A program made the translations under genes and the position numbers. 46,301 nucleotides of DNA from JBBSBY01 sp038250835 (lineage in GTDB: Bacteria > Desulfobacterota > Desulfomonilia > Desulfomonilales > Desulfomonilaceae), in assembly GCA_038250835.1 (NCBI GenBank), contig JBBSBY010000019.1, positions 1 to 46,301 of the forward strand. The letters are read 5' to 3'. The notes beneath the pieces are model-generated. The model saw only the letters and a list, made by a program, of their open reading frames with translations, ran no database searches and was not told where the DNA came from. The first letter of the stretch is position 1, and every line of letters starts with the position of its first letter. This document shows positions 26,974-35,213 of the stretch, one piece after another.

Positions 26974-27417
26974 ATGCGAGCCGCATTGATCGCTGCGCTA
27001 TGTATTGTTCTGGCCGCAGTGTTTGCCGGCCAGTCCCACGCCGTGGGATTGTATGTTGTCGGGAAAGAGGATTGCGACTGTTCGCCTCTGGTTGCCAAAG
27101 GCATCGTTCCCGATACTTTGAATAAACTAAAGGAAGCATTTCTGATTCCCCATTTGGCGTACGCTCTGGATAAGCTCGCTCAGGAGATCCAGGCGATGCT
27201 TGTGAGCGCCGGGGCGCCTGCGGCAACCGCATACGCTGAGGTCAAGGATGACATGGCGTCGGCCAACATTGTGTCGGATGCCTCCCCCGAGCCGCCCAAG
27301 CCGGAGAAAGCGATAGTCGAGAAACCTGCGAAAGAAAAGAAATCGCCGGTTAAGCACTCAAAGAATGTTAAAAAGAAGAAAAAGAAAGTGAAAATCCCAC
27401 CTTCAGGAAAAATGTGA
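26974..27417 (+). CDS. Small exported protein with Lys/Pro-rich tail
   Basis: I do not recognise this 147-residue protein. It has a clear signal peptide (MRAALIAALCIVLAAVFAGQSHA, cleavage after residue 23) and then a conserved-looking core of about 70 residues with the Cys pair CDC near residues 34-36. The C-terminal third is dominated by Pro, Glu and Lys and ends in long Lys runs, so it is probably disordered and could bind DNA, peptidoglycan or lipids electrostatically. The ATG has CAGGAG a few bases upstream. A hairpin at 27449-27489 may end its transcript. Confidence 0.65.
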   Translation: MRAALIAALCIVLAAVFAGQSHAVGLYVVGKEDCDCSPLVAKGIVPDTLNKLKEAFLIPHLAYALDKLAQEIQAMLVSAGAPAATAYAEVKDDMASANIVSDASPEPPKPEKAIVEKPAKEKKSPVKHSKNVKKKKKKVKIPPSGKM

Positions 27418-27448
27418 TTTTCTAAACTGATCGCTGAGTTGAGATTGT

Positions 27449-27489
27449 AAAAACCGTCGGTCCAATAGCTAATTGCAATGGCGGTTTTT
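27449..27489. terminator. Candidate bidirectional terminator
   Basis: AAAAACCG (27449-27456) and CGGTTTTT (27482-27489) are perfect inverted arms, with an A tract on the left and a T tract on the right. The loop is long (25 bases), so it is weaker than a classical terminator. It lies 32 bases after the small exported protein. Confidence 0.4.
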
Positions 27490-27604
27490 CATGTCTGCAG
27501 GCTACCGATGGATTCAGCTTTAGAGGTTTTCCGCATATCATCCGCGCCGGTATAACGGAACTGGGAACTTTTGTGTAAATGTTTAGACGGCGCAAAGACT
27601 TCAA

Positions 27605-27630
27605 CCCCCTGAATCCCCCTTGTCAGGGGG
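27605..27630. repeat. CCCCCTGA/TCAGGGGG intergenic hairpin repeat
   Basis: CCCCCTGA (27605-27612) pairs with TCAGGGGG (27623-27630) around a C-rich 10-base loop and is followed by GCTTAAATCC. About 150 bases downstream, a related but decayed unit (C run, TTCAGGG, AACTTCAAAG) occurs around 27780-27800. This is a dispersed intergenic repeat type common in bacterial genomes. Confidence 0.55.
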
Positions 27631-27926
27631 GCTTAAATCCGCGGATCGCAGGGTCTTTTCTTTTCCGTCATTCTGATGGAAATTGGTATCCAAGATGTGT
27701 TTTTTTCTTGAGCATGCCGGCTGCATCGGTTTGCCGAGGCGCTGCTCAGGCGGCTCATGATCACTTCACCTCATTAAGTCCCCCCCTTCAGGGAACTTCA
27801 AAGCTCTTAATCGTCGCTTTACATTTTGCGGCTTCAGATAAGTTAGTCTTTATGGATCTATGTCGGTAGCCGCCGGCCGTTACGAGTACTCCCCGAATAC
27901 CAAGTTGAACTGCACGTCGGATAAAT

Positions 27927-28574
27927 TCATCTTGCAGCCCTGCTCTTGGCTTCGCGCACTGTCTTTATCAACGATCGTGTCGCCGCTTCAGGATCATCCG
28001 CTGAAACAATGGCAGTGACGACGGCAATGCAGTCCGCGCCGCTCTCAATGACTTCCCGCGCATTTTGAAGATTAACTGAGCCTATTGCAACAAGTGGCAA
28101 ACCAGTGAGTAGTCGCGCTTCTTTCAAGCCCGATAGTCCCCACGCGAGATCAGCGTCGGGCTTAGTCGAAGTCAAAAATATGGGGCTTATGCCCAAATAA
28201 TCCGCATGGAGAGCTTCCGCGGTATTTATATGGGCGGGTCTTGTCACGGAAAGTCCTATGATTTTTTCAAGTCCCAATATTTTTCTTGCAACGCTCACAG
28301 GGAGATCCGATTGCCCCAGGTGAACACCGTCGGCGTTAAGGGCTAAAGCTAGATCAACTCTGTCGTTGATTATCAGAGGGATGTTTTTATCACGCAGGAA
28401 ACCTCTAATTTTGAGTCCCTCATTGTAAAAGGCGCCGGTTTCCAGGTCTTTTTCACGCAACTGAACTACAGAAACGCCTCCAGCGACTGCCGCTTTTACT
28501 ACAGCCAACGTAGACCTTCCGCACGAAAACGAGCGGTCCGTGACAAGACACACATCCCAATGAATGGGGCTCAT
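27927..28574 (-). CDS. thiE: Thiamine-phosphate synthase ThiE
   Basis: ThiE joins hydroxymethylpyrimidine diphosphate and hydroxyethylthiazole phosphate to thiamine phosphate. The 215-residue TIM-barrel product shows CLVTDR at the start, VVQLREKD (residues 36-43), LIINDRVDLALALNADGVHLGQSDLPV in the middle, and the STKPDAD and AIGSVNLQNA phosphate-binding loops. The ATG at 28574 overlaps the thiM stop (28571-28573), so the two are translationally coupled. The pair forms a salvage branch: ThiM phosphorylates the thiazole and ThiE couples it. thiD and thiC are not nearby. Confidence 0.94.
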   Translation of the reverse strand: MSPIHWDVCLVTDRSFSCGRSTLAVVKAAVAGGVSVVQLREKDLETGAFYNEGLKIRGFLRDKNIPLIINDRVDLALALNADGVHLGQSDLPVSVARKILGLEKIIGLSVTRPAHINTAEALHADYLGISPIFLTSTKPDADLAWGLSGLKEARLLTGLPLVAIGSVNLQNAREVIESGADCIAVVTAIVSADDPEAATRSLIKTVREAKSRAAR

Positions 28575-29377
28575 ATTGGCTGAATCCTTGCTTCTCGAGC
28601 CAATTGGTCCGGTGTTATATTGTACAGGGCGTCAATCATGTTCACCCAAAAACTTCCAGGTCCGTTTGCATTTTTGGCGGCATGTTCACCGGCCAATCCA
28701 AAGTAAGCAAGAGCTCCCGCGGTTGCAACGCAAGGGTCCATATCGGAAGCAAGAAAAGCGGCTATCGTCACTGTGGCCGCACAACCTGTTCCCGTGACTT
28801 TGGACAACAGCGGGTGTCCATTCGAAACCACATACGATTCGGAACCGTTTGTGATGAAATCCTGGGCTCCGGTCGCCGCAACAACGGCGCCGGTCTTTTG
28901 CGCAATAGATTTTGCGGCCTCAAATGCTTCATCCGATCTATTTACACTATCCACACCGCGCGTCGTGCCGCCGGCAGCGGCCAGGGACATGATCTCTGAA
29001 GCGTTTCCTCGCACTACCGTGGGCGTGGACTGTGTCAGTATTTCATGCGCAGTATTGGTCCTTAACTGCGTGGCGCCTGCGCCGACGGGGTCCAGCACAA
29101 GATTTTTCTCCATTGCCTTACTCAGCCGCGCGGCAACATTCATTGATTCTATCCACGGTTTTGATAATGTGCCGATGTTTATAACTACAGAATTCGCAAT
29201 AGAAACTATTTCCTCGAGTTCTTCCATTGCGTGGGACATAATCGGCGCTGCGCCGATACTTAGGAGAACATTGGCTGTGGAGTTCATTACCACGTAATTC
29301 GTTATACTATGCACCACCGGATTCTTGCGTCGCATCATTTCTAAAGCTTCGGCCGCCGCTATTGTCGCATCCGCCAT
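28571..29377 (-). CDS. thiM: Hydroxyethylthiazole kinase ThiM
   Basis: ThiM phosphorylates 5-(hydroxyethyl)-4-methylthiazole for thiamine salvage. The product has about 268 residues with the typical NPVVHSITNYVVMNSTANVLLSIGA near the start, LVLDPVGAGAT in the middle, and KVTGTGCAATV, where the Cys and Gly form the active-site loop. I use the ATG at 29377 because AAGGGAAG precedes it at a good distance. An in-frame ATG at 29404 lacks such a site. I looked for a TPP riboswitch in front of it and saw none. Confidence 0.94.
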   Translation of the reverse strand: MADATIAAAEALEMMRRKNPVVHSITNYVVMNSTANVLLSIGAAPIMSHAMEELEEIVSIANSVVINIGTLSKPWIESMNVAARLSKAMEKNLVLDPVGAGATQLRTNTAHEILTQSTPTVVRGNASEIMSLAAAGGTTRGVDSVNRSDEAFEAAKSIAQKTGAVVAATGAQDFITNGSESYVVSNGHPLLSKVTGTGCAATVTIAAFLASDMDPCVATAGALAYFGLAGEHAAKNANGPGSFWVNMIDALYNITPDQLAREARIQPI

Positions 29378-29633
29378 TTGCTTCCCTTCTTTGTTGGAAT
29401 ACATCTTTAATGCTCGAATGAGCCGAGCCGATGGGAATAAACTTGATATTTTCAGCTATTGATAATATTTTGAACTGATCCCTATTCCCTATCGCGCCAC
29501 ATAATCAATACCATGGATGTCGAACGAATTTGAAGAGTTTTGAAGTGGATTCGAAAAGGGAACGTGCTCAAAAATTATCTTTGTTCCCCTGAAATCATAG
29601 ATAATATTGGTATATGAAGGAGGAAGAACGCTA

Positions 29634-30347
29634 ATGAAAAACAAACAAGTTTTTTTCAACCCTTTCCGTCTCATCAGCCCAAAATTGGACAGGGAAGCCA
29701 GCCGACTAGCCAACATTTATGACTCGGCGCCCGAGGAGCTTACCTGTCTCGAGGAAGGCCTCATCATAATGCTGACGAAGTTACGTGAGATGGCGGAACT
29801 TTTACACAAATCTCTCCTCCTCGAAGACAAGGAGAAGATTGCGAAATGTGGGCAGTTGGGCCGCGAAATACACGAAGAAGAAAAGTCTCTAATAAACGCC
29901 TTGATATGCTCCCCGAGAACAACCGGAGATATCCTTAAAGCCGTGCTTCTCTTTCCTGCAAGACTGGAAAGATGTGGTGATCTTTTTGAAAGCATTCAAA
30001 ATGTGGCGTCAATAAAAGCAATTGAGGGGATTCCGTTCAGCGACAAGGCTGTTACGGAGTTAACAAAACTATTTACACTGCTTAGCGATATGCTGAAGAA
30101 CTTCAGAGATTTACTGACCACTCTAAATCCCACCTTATTGGACATTTTGAATAAGCAGCACGAGGAATTGGGACAAATGACCGTCGATTTTGCTTTGGCC
30201 CACGAAGACAGACTAATTGACGGATACTGCGTGCCTAAAGCTTCATCGTTGTACATGGATATTTTGGATTCAGTAAGGGGGATTAACCAACACCTTCAGG
30301 ATATGACGAATAGCTTGAATACATTAGCAGAAAAGTACAAAGCATAA
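29634..30347 (+). CDS. PhoU-like helical domain protein
   Basis: The 237-residue product is all-helical and resembles PhoU-domain proteins: two repeats of a three-helix bundle, around residues 38-130 and 135-225. Acidic and His residues (REIHEEEKSL, RLERCGDLFESI, ILDSVRGINQHL) sit where PhoU binds metal. PhoU proteins modulate phosphate transport and signalling. Those lacking pst genes next to them may act with Na/Pi cotransporters. The ATG at 29634 has GGAGG upstream. No phosphate transporter or phoBR is in the window. It is followed by a plausible terminator at 30376-30415. Confidence 0.7.
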   Translation: MKNKQVFFNPFRLISPKLDREASRLANIYDSAPEELTCLEEGLIIMLTKLREMAELLHKSLLLEDKEKIAKCGQLGREIHEEEKSLINALICSPRTTGDILKAVLLFPARLERCGDLFESIQNVASIKAIEGIPFSDKAVTELTKLFTLLSDMLKNFRDLLTTLNPTLLDILNKQHEELGQMTVDFALAHEDRLIDGYCVPKASSLYMDILDSVRGINQHLQDMTNSLNTLAEKYKA

Positions 30348-30375
30348 TTTTTAAATAAATGGCGTTTTTTATAAG

Positions 30376-30415
30376 CAGTTCGGGTCAGGTAAACGGTCCG
30401 GGCTGCATTTATTTT
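30376..30415 (+). terminator. Candidate terminator after the PhoU-like gene
   Basis: As RNA, CAGUUCGGGUC (30376-30386) pairs along all 11 positions with GGUCCGGGCUG (30395-30405), counting four G-U pairs, around an 8-base loop. CATTTATTTT follows. It lies 28 bases after the stop codon. Confidence 0.5.
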
Positions 30416-30548
30416 CCGGATTGCATGGATTCACATTTTTCACTTTTTACCCTTTATTAAAGCCAAAAGCTCCTGCGCAACTGCGTCTATCCTGCTTACA
30501 AAGTTAGTAGCTTGGAATAACATCGCGGTAAAGCCGCATCCAAACACA

Positions 30549-31940
30549 TCATGTTTGTTCAGGCGCGTTACTGACTCTCCGTTGCGCTCTCTCACGATAA
30601 GCTTTCAATCTGTTGTCATACGTGGACCACAACAAGCTATAAGCTCCGGGAATCATACCCTTTACTTGAAATTCGGACATGATCTTAGTTGACAAAATCG
30701 ACTTTTCAGAAGAAGTCAAAGCCTCTTTTCTCTTGTGGAAATCTCTTACTTCCGGATACATGACCATTGGAATGCAACCGGTCGACGGCTTTGGAAAGGC
30801 TTTGCAGACTCGGTCATAAATGTCTAAGAAAGGCTCCTGCGTTATATTGCCGAACGATATCTCGGACGCCTCACAGGGTTGGACCTCGCCGGTGGAAGTG
30901 ACGAATAAATACTCGAATCTACATTGACATCCGAGGGCTTCATCTTTTTCGAGCCATGTCGATAGACCGCTCAATGGAGGATAATCAGCGTACCTGGGAT
31001 CACGATACAAATCCTTCTGAAGCTTTTCGAGAAGGGGGCTATGGGGCATAACCCCTTTGCACGCTTCTCTGCCGGAGGGTTTTACCTCCATAACGCGTAT
31101 TTCCGCAACCCCCAGGTCTTTGGCCAAATCGTAGTATTTTTTGAAGTTGTTCACATCAAGGAAATCGGGCGGCGGCACGAGCGATAAGCATGTATAGACT
31201 CCAGCTTTCTTAAAAGCTTGAATTGCGTTAACCGCGTTATCATAAGCCTCAGGAAAACCTCTCATTTTATTGTGAACTTCCGGCTTGTAGTGGTCCAAAC
31301 TCACCCAGGCCCCGAAAAGGCCGTTATTTTTAAGTTCTTTAGCGCGTTCCTCTGTTGCCCCATAACCTGTGGTAAACATCCACAAACAGGTGTCATTACT
31401 CGTGTGTTTAACCAGTCTCAAGAAGCGATCATATCGATAGAAGGGTTCACCTCCGTGCAGAATAATCGTGGGGACTCCCAAACTTTCGACTTCGCTGATT
31501 GTTTTTTTCAACAAATCTTCATCTAAATCGGTGTCGATATTCCTCTTTGCGTTTGTCGAGCAAAAGGAACATGAATAGGGGCAGCAATTTGTTGTGGAAA
31601 TCGAAACTATTCCCGAGGGGAGTTCCGTCATATCCAAATTATTAAGGTAGTTGGCTATTCTTTTGTCGAAAGCCTTTGATGGAAATGGTGGGAAAGTACT
31701 GTCCATTATGGAATAGGCGCCATTTTTGACAATATGCCTGTACCGCAACACTGTATGCTGGAGAAATGACAGCTTAGCAAAATTAAAGAGCGTGTCGCCT
31801 GCAGTAATTCCTTTGTTTCGTCTTATCGTCCGTTGCTCGGGATCTACAAAAAGGGCCAGAGCTTTGAAAAGCATTCCGGTGTAAATAGGCAAAGCTGACA
31901 ATCCGGTCGTATTTTTAAATTGCTTTTCCGGTATATTCAT
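30549..31940 (-). CDS. Radical SAM protein with SPASM-like C-terminal region
   Basis: The 463-residue protein has a radical SAM core: CxxxCxxC at Cys120, Cys124 and Cys127 (CPYSCSFC), then the GGEP motif at about 164-167. The C-terminal region carries further cysteines (338, 340, 356, 379, 389) with GEVQPCEA, as in SPASM or twitch domains that bind auxiliary [4Fe-4S] clusters. An N-terminal extension of about 100 residues precedes the core. I start at the ATG at 31940, with GGAG 8 bases upstream; a GTG at 31946 is too close to that site. No precursor peptide gene or partner enzyme is adjacent, so the substrate is unknown; peptide or tRNA/cofactor maturation are both possible. Confidence 0.82.
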   Translation of the reverse strand: MNIPEKQFKNTTGLSALPIYTGMLFKALALFVDPEQRTIRRNKGITAGDTLFNFAKLSFLQHTVLRYRHIVKNGAYSIMDSTFPPFPSKAFDKRIANYLNNLDMTELPSGIVSISTTNCCPYSCSFCSTNAKRNIDTDLDEDLLKKTISEVESLGVPTIILHGGEPFYRYDRFLRLVKHTSNDTCLWMFTTGYGATEERAKELKNNGLFGAWVSLDHYKPEVHNKMRGFPEAYDNAVNAIQAFKKAGVYTCLSLVPPPDFLDVNNFKKYYDLAKDLGVAEIRVMEVKPSGREACKGVMPHSPLLEKLQKDLYRDPRYADYPPLSGLSTWLEKDEALGCQCRFEYLFVTSTGEVQPCEASEISFGNITQEPFLDIYDRVCKAFPKPSTGCIPMVMYPEVRDFHKRKEALTSSEKSILSTKIMSEFQVKGMIPGAYSLLWSTYDNRLKAYRERAQRRVSNAPEQT

Positions 31941-32214
31941 AACCACAGCTCCAGTAATTTATCGTTACATGATTATTTTTATCAAAAATACTAATTTTAG
32001 CAAGCCAAAGCACTACAATAGGAAAAAAAGCTTATGGAGCAAGCCGCCAAACAATCTCTATAATTTTGGTCGATATTCAAGAGAACTCCCCGCAAAGCCC
32101 CTTTTAAAATAGAGCCGAGTTGGAAACTAGAGGAACTCAGCGTTCGACGTCATACGGCTCTTAGCTGTTTCCTAGAGATCTTTATATCGCGTGTAATTGA
32201 TAGCGCGCACGTGA

Positions 32215-32838
32215 TCAACCCAGCTCTTTCAGAAGATCCGGATGAACGTTGTAGCCGAGCCTTTGCGCAATTTCGGCGTTTTCCCTTGCTTCACTTTTGT
32301 CGCCTTTATAATGATAAGCCACAGCCAGATTGTTATAGGCCATTCCAAACTGAGGGTTCAATTCGACGGCTCGAGAATTATGTTGAATACTGGAATCGAA
32401 ATCACCTAAGCTAAGGCAGGCATTTGCCATGTTGACATGAGCGGCGACTGAGTTCGGGTCGATATTGAGGGCATTCTGAAAGCTATTCGCAGCCTGCTGG
32501 AAATCACCTTTATGCATAAAGGCAATACCTATGGTAATACAAGCCTCGATCAGGTCCGGTCTAAATTCTAAGGCTTTTAAGCTCTCTTCGATACTCTGAT
32601 CGTAGGCGCCTTTCTGGAGCAATACAGACCCTAGGTTCACTCTTGCTTCCAATAATCCGGGTTTCAATTTCAGCGCAGACCTAAACGAAGCTTCAGCGCG
32701 ATCCCACTCGCTGCGATGAGCCAGGGCCAAACCAAGATTGTAGTGTGCGCCGGCGGAATCGGGCATAGTGGCTACATTCTGCTCCAATTTTGCAAATTCT
32801 TCGTCCGAAACCGCTGAATTCCCCATTATTTCAGACAT
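32215..32838 (-). CDS. TPR-repeat protein
   Basis: The 207-residue product consists of about five tetratricopeptide repeats from residue 25 on (AHYNLGLALAHRSEWDRAEASFRSALKLKP and four similar units) and a short tail ending VHPDLLKELG. There is no signal peptide or membrane segment, so it should be cytoplasmic and act as a protein-interaction scaffold. The ATG has GGAGG upstream. It lies between the radical SAM gene and the Cys-rich gene on the same strand. Gaps of 274 and 73 bases make an operon with the latter possible. Confidence 0.85.
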   Translation of the reverse strand: MSEIMGNSAVSDEEFAKLEQNVATMPDSAGAHYNLGLALAHRSEWDRAEASFRSALKLKPGLLEARVNLGSVLLQKGAYDQSIEESLKALEFRPDLIEACITIGIAFMHKGDFQQAANSFQNALNIDPNSVAAHVNMANACLSLGDFDSSIQHNSRAVELNPQFGMAYNNLAVAYHYKGDKSEARENAEIAQRLGYNVHPDLLKELG

Positions 32839-32911
32839 AATTTCCTCCGTTTCTAACGATTACGACTGTTGGATTGTACAATAGAATGGGGAATGATAAC
32901 AACCGTTGCGA

Positions 32912-33523
32912 TCAACTCTTGAATACGGCTGTAACGGCGGCATGGCACTTACATGAGGTTACAATCAAATTATTGCCTGAACGGCAATTTTCTAATACGG
33001 ATAGAAGGACTGAGTAAAGATAGCCCCCTACTCCAGGCAAAATCTGAAAACTTCGCAATATAATTTTATGATGATCCGGCAGCTCTAATCGAGCAATGTC
33101 GTCGTATAACGGCTCTCGGAACTCTCCCGTAATTGAGCAGGCGCCGTCTTCCGGACAATCATCAGGACAGCAGAAACTTGCTCTGCTGCACACCAGATTA
33201 CATGAATCCAGTTTCATACTATTCGGTAGTAGATCGGATAAATTGGAAGGAAGCGGAGCCGCGACCAAGTCACCCCGACGGCAAACAAATCGGGCCGCCA
33301 AATGGATGGGAACCATTGGTAAGATTGTATCACGGGGCGCAGGATTGATGGTGTTGAGAGCTTCTATGGCCTCTCCACACATTTTGTGGCAGCCGTCGTG
33401 TAAATTGATCAGCTTAGAGGGATCTTGATCTACGGCTGTGATTGCGGAAGGTTCAGTAATCGAAAGCAATCTCTTTATCGCTAATCTACCAAATTGGCCG
33501 CACCCCAAGACTACATACTTCAT
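32912..33523 (-). CDS. Cys-rich protein with N-terminal Rossmann-like motif
   Basis: I do not recognise the family. The 203-residue product begins like a nucleotide-binding domain (YVVLGCGQFGRLAIKRL, with GxGxxG, and AVDQDPSKL for the second strand), similar to TrkA-N/RCK regions. The fold seems to stop after some 40 residues. The centre is Cys-rich (HKMCGEA; then LDSCNLVCSRASFCCPDDCPEDGAC around residues 107-128) and could bind iron-sulfur or zinc. The ending TSCKCH is also cysteine-bearing. Its ATG (33521-33523) overlaps the prmC stop, so it is translated with prmC. The link to peptide-release methylation is unclear; operon position may be accidental. Confidence 0.65.
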   Translation of the reverse strand: MKYVVLGCGQFGRLAIKRLLSITEPSAITAVDQDPSKLINLHDGCHKMCGEAIEALNTINPAPRDTILPMVPIHLAARFVCRRGDLVAAPLPSNLSDLLPNSMKLDSCNLVCSRASFCCPDDCPEDGACSITGEFREPLYDDIARLELPDHHKIILRSFQILPGVGGYLYSVLLSVLENCRSGNNLIVTSCKCHAAVTAVFKS

Positions 33524-34395
33524 CTAATCAATCTACCCTTCACCACGCGCGATTTGCCCGCCAAATCGTTTAAAACGACAATATTACCGAAACCGGAATC
33601 CTCAAATATTCTTATCACTGCGCGTTTTTGATCCGATCCGATCTCTACTAGAAGGACACCTTCATCTCGTAGAAATTCTCGTGCCTGAGGAATCAAGCGT
33701 TCGATGACACATAGACCACTTTCTCCTCCTGAAAGCGCTGCTATCGGTTCATAGTTGATCTCAGGGTCCAAAGTTTCCAGGATGGAGGTCGGAATGTAAG
33801 GAGGATTAGAGCAAATTACATCGAATTCCGCGCCCGACCGTATGGCGCTAAACAGATCCGAACCAAAAAGGTGAACTGATTGCCACACTCCCGCGGATTT
33901 GGCGTTAAAATGAGATAAATCCAGCGCAGGTATTGATATGTCACACGCGAAAAATTCAGCTTCCCCACATTCCGAAGCGCCGGCAATCGAAACGGCGCCG
34001 GAGCCTACACCAATTTCCAGTATTCGCGGAAACGACAGAGACTTTATTTCTCCAACAACCGCCTCGACCAAAATCTCAGTGTCCGGACGAGGAATCAAAA
34101 CCCCGGAACGAACATGTAGAGGAATAGACCAAAACTCTTTTCGACCAATTATGAGAGAAATAGGCTCACGCGCTGCGCGGCGTATCAGTAATTGCCTGTA
34201 GCGTAATCTCTCAGAGGGTCCTAAAGGCCTATCAAGGTTTAGGTACAAATAAAGGCGATCCACACCCATGACGTGGGCGAGCAAAACCTCGGCGTCTAAG
34301 CGAGACGTGGAGATTCCTCTTTTAGCAAAATAGGCGGAGGTCCATTGAAGGACATCTTTAATGGTCCATTTTGTCTTTTCAGATTCAGAGGCCAT
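33520..34395 (-). CDS. prmC: Release factor glutamine methyltransferase PrmC
   Basis: PrmC methylates the Gln of the GGQ motif in peptide-chain release factors RF1 and RF2. The 291-residue protein has the small N-terminal helical domain, the SAM-binding motif ILEIGVGSGAVSI at about 125-137, and the catalytic NPPY at residues 197-200. RPDTE near residue 104 is also typical. The usual neighbour prfA is absent. A gene for a Cys-rich protein starts within its stop codon. Confidence 0.94.
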   Translation of the reverse strand: MASESEKTKWTIKDVLQWTSAYFAKRGISTSRLDAEVLLAHVMGVDRLYLYLNLDRPLGPSERLRYRQLLIRRAAREPISLIIGRKEFWSIPLHVRSGVLIPRPDTEILVEAVVGEIKSLSFPRILEIGVGSGAVSIAGASECGEAEFFACDISIPALDLSHFNAKSAGVWQSVHLFGSDLFSAIRSGAEFDVICSNPPYIPTSILETLDPEINYEPIAALSGGESGLCVIERLIPQAREFLRDEGVLLVEIGSDQKRAVIRIFEDSGFGNIVVLNDLAGKSRVVKGRLIR

Positions 34396-34451
34396 TAAGA
34401 AGTCCTGTCAGCAGTGTCGTGAACCGGCAGTTTGGCTTGGGAGCTAATCAA

Positions 34452-35213
34452 CTATTTCGATTTCTTTACAGGAACATCCATTTCGATCAATTTGTCCAAT
34501 CCGTCTTTTATTTCTGAAAGAGGTATCATCGAGGCTTTTCTGGACGTCGTTATGACCTTGCCGTTCACGAGACCATACTCAACCGTTTGCGGATAATGAA
34601 AACGCCTCTTTGATATTCTCCTTTTATTCATCCATGGCGCCTGGTGTGTGGGTAAATAAAAGGAAAAGCGAAATGGTTCAATAACTATATGAAAATGATA
34701 CAGGTCAAAGTAGCCTTCCTCAAATTCGATTTTACATTTGGGGGTCAAGTACATTCTGGTGTGGTGCTTATTACCTGAAGTTTCAGCCTGCCACCTTGCC
34801 TCGGCTTCAGTCGATAGAGAATAGATTTCTCTGTCTCCGCGTCTCACGTAATTCACCGTCAAACCGGGATGGGCAATTTTAAATATTGTTTCAAGCGCAT
34901 TGTGCTTCAATGGGAATAGTTCCGTGCTCGTTTTTGTCTCGTGGACTAGATAACAAAGGTAGTAACAAGCTTTGGCAATTTCTCTTTCCGGGGTTTCCAT
35001 CGTATCAATAAGGGCGAGAGTTTCATTATGAAAACGCACTTTTTCAGGAATTACCGGTTTGGATTCCTTGGGTTTCTTTATCTTTGGTTGAGCCGGCCTG
35101 GCGCCGGAACCAATCTTCACTCCTGCTCTCGGCTTAGGGAGAAAGGGTTGAAGCCCTCTATCTTCGCGTTTGTACACGATGATCGGGTCCCGTCTCGGAG
35201 GTTTCTTAGGCAT
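34452..35213 (-). CDS. Hypothetical basic protein
   Basis: I do not recognise this 253-residue protein. The first 55 residues are basic and Pro-rich (PKKPPRRDPIIVYKRE..., then PKPRAG and repeated KPK), probably disordered. The rest appears folded, with helices around residues 65-95 and a beta-rich second half (ARMYLTP-like strand, EGYFDLYHFHIVIEPFRFSFYLP). No membrane segment or cysteine motif is visible. The start is secure: AAGGAG lies 6 bases before the ATG. It is 56 bases upstream of prmC on the same strand and probably leads that operon. Confidence 0.65.
   Translation of the reverse strand: MPKKPPRRDPIIVYKREDRGLQPFLPKPRAGVKIGSGARPAQPKIKKPKESKPVIPEKVRFHNETLALIDTMETPEREIAKACYYLCYLVHETKTSTELFPLKHNALETIFKIAHPGLTVNYVRRGDREIYSLSTEAEARWQAETSGNKHHTRMYLTPKCKIEFEEGYFDLYHFHIVIEPFRFSFYLPTHQAPWMNKRRISKRRFHYPQTVEYGLVNGKVITTSRKASMIPLSEIKDGLDKLIEMDVPVKKSK

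Larger units (their letters stand above)
27418..27926. other. Intergenic with terminator and C/G-run repeats
   Basis: About 510 bases between the small exported protein and thiE. It holds a terminator-like hairpin (27449-27489) and C/G-run repeats (27605-27630, with a degenerate relative near 27780-27800). Open frames across the repeats are made of repeat sequence and I do not accept them as genes. Confidence 0.5.

Noticed and set aside
27579..27869. 96-codon plus-strand frame
   Set aside because: It runs through the C/G-run repeats and its residues reflect the repeats rather than a protein.
29378..29600. TPP riboswitch in front of thiM
   Set aside because: The conserved CUGAGA and ACCUGA-type blocks are not present on the minus strand.
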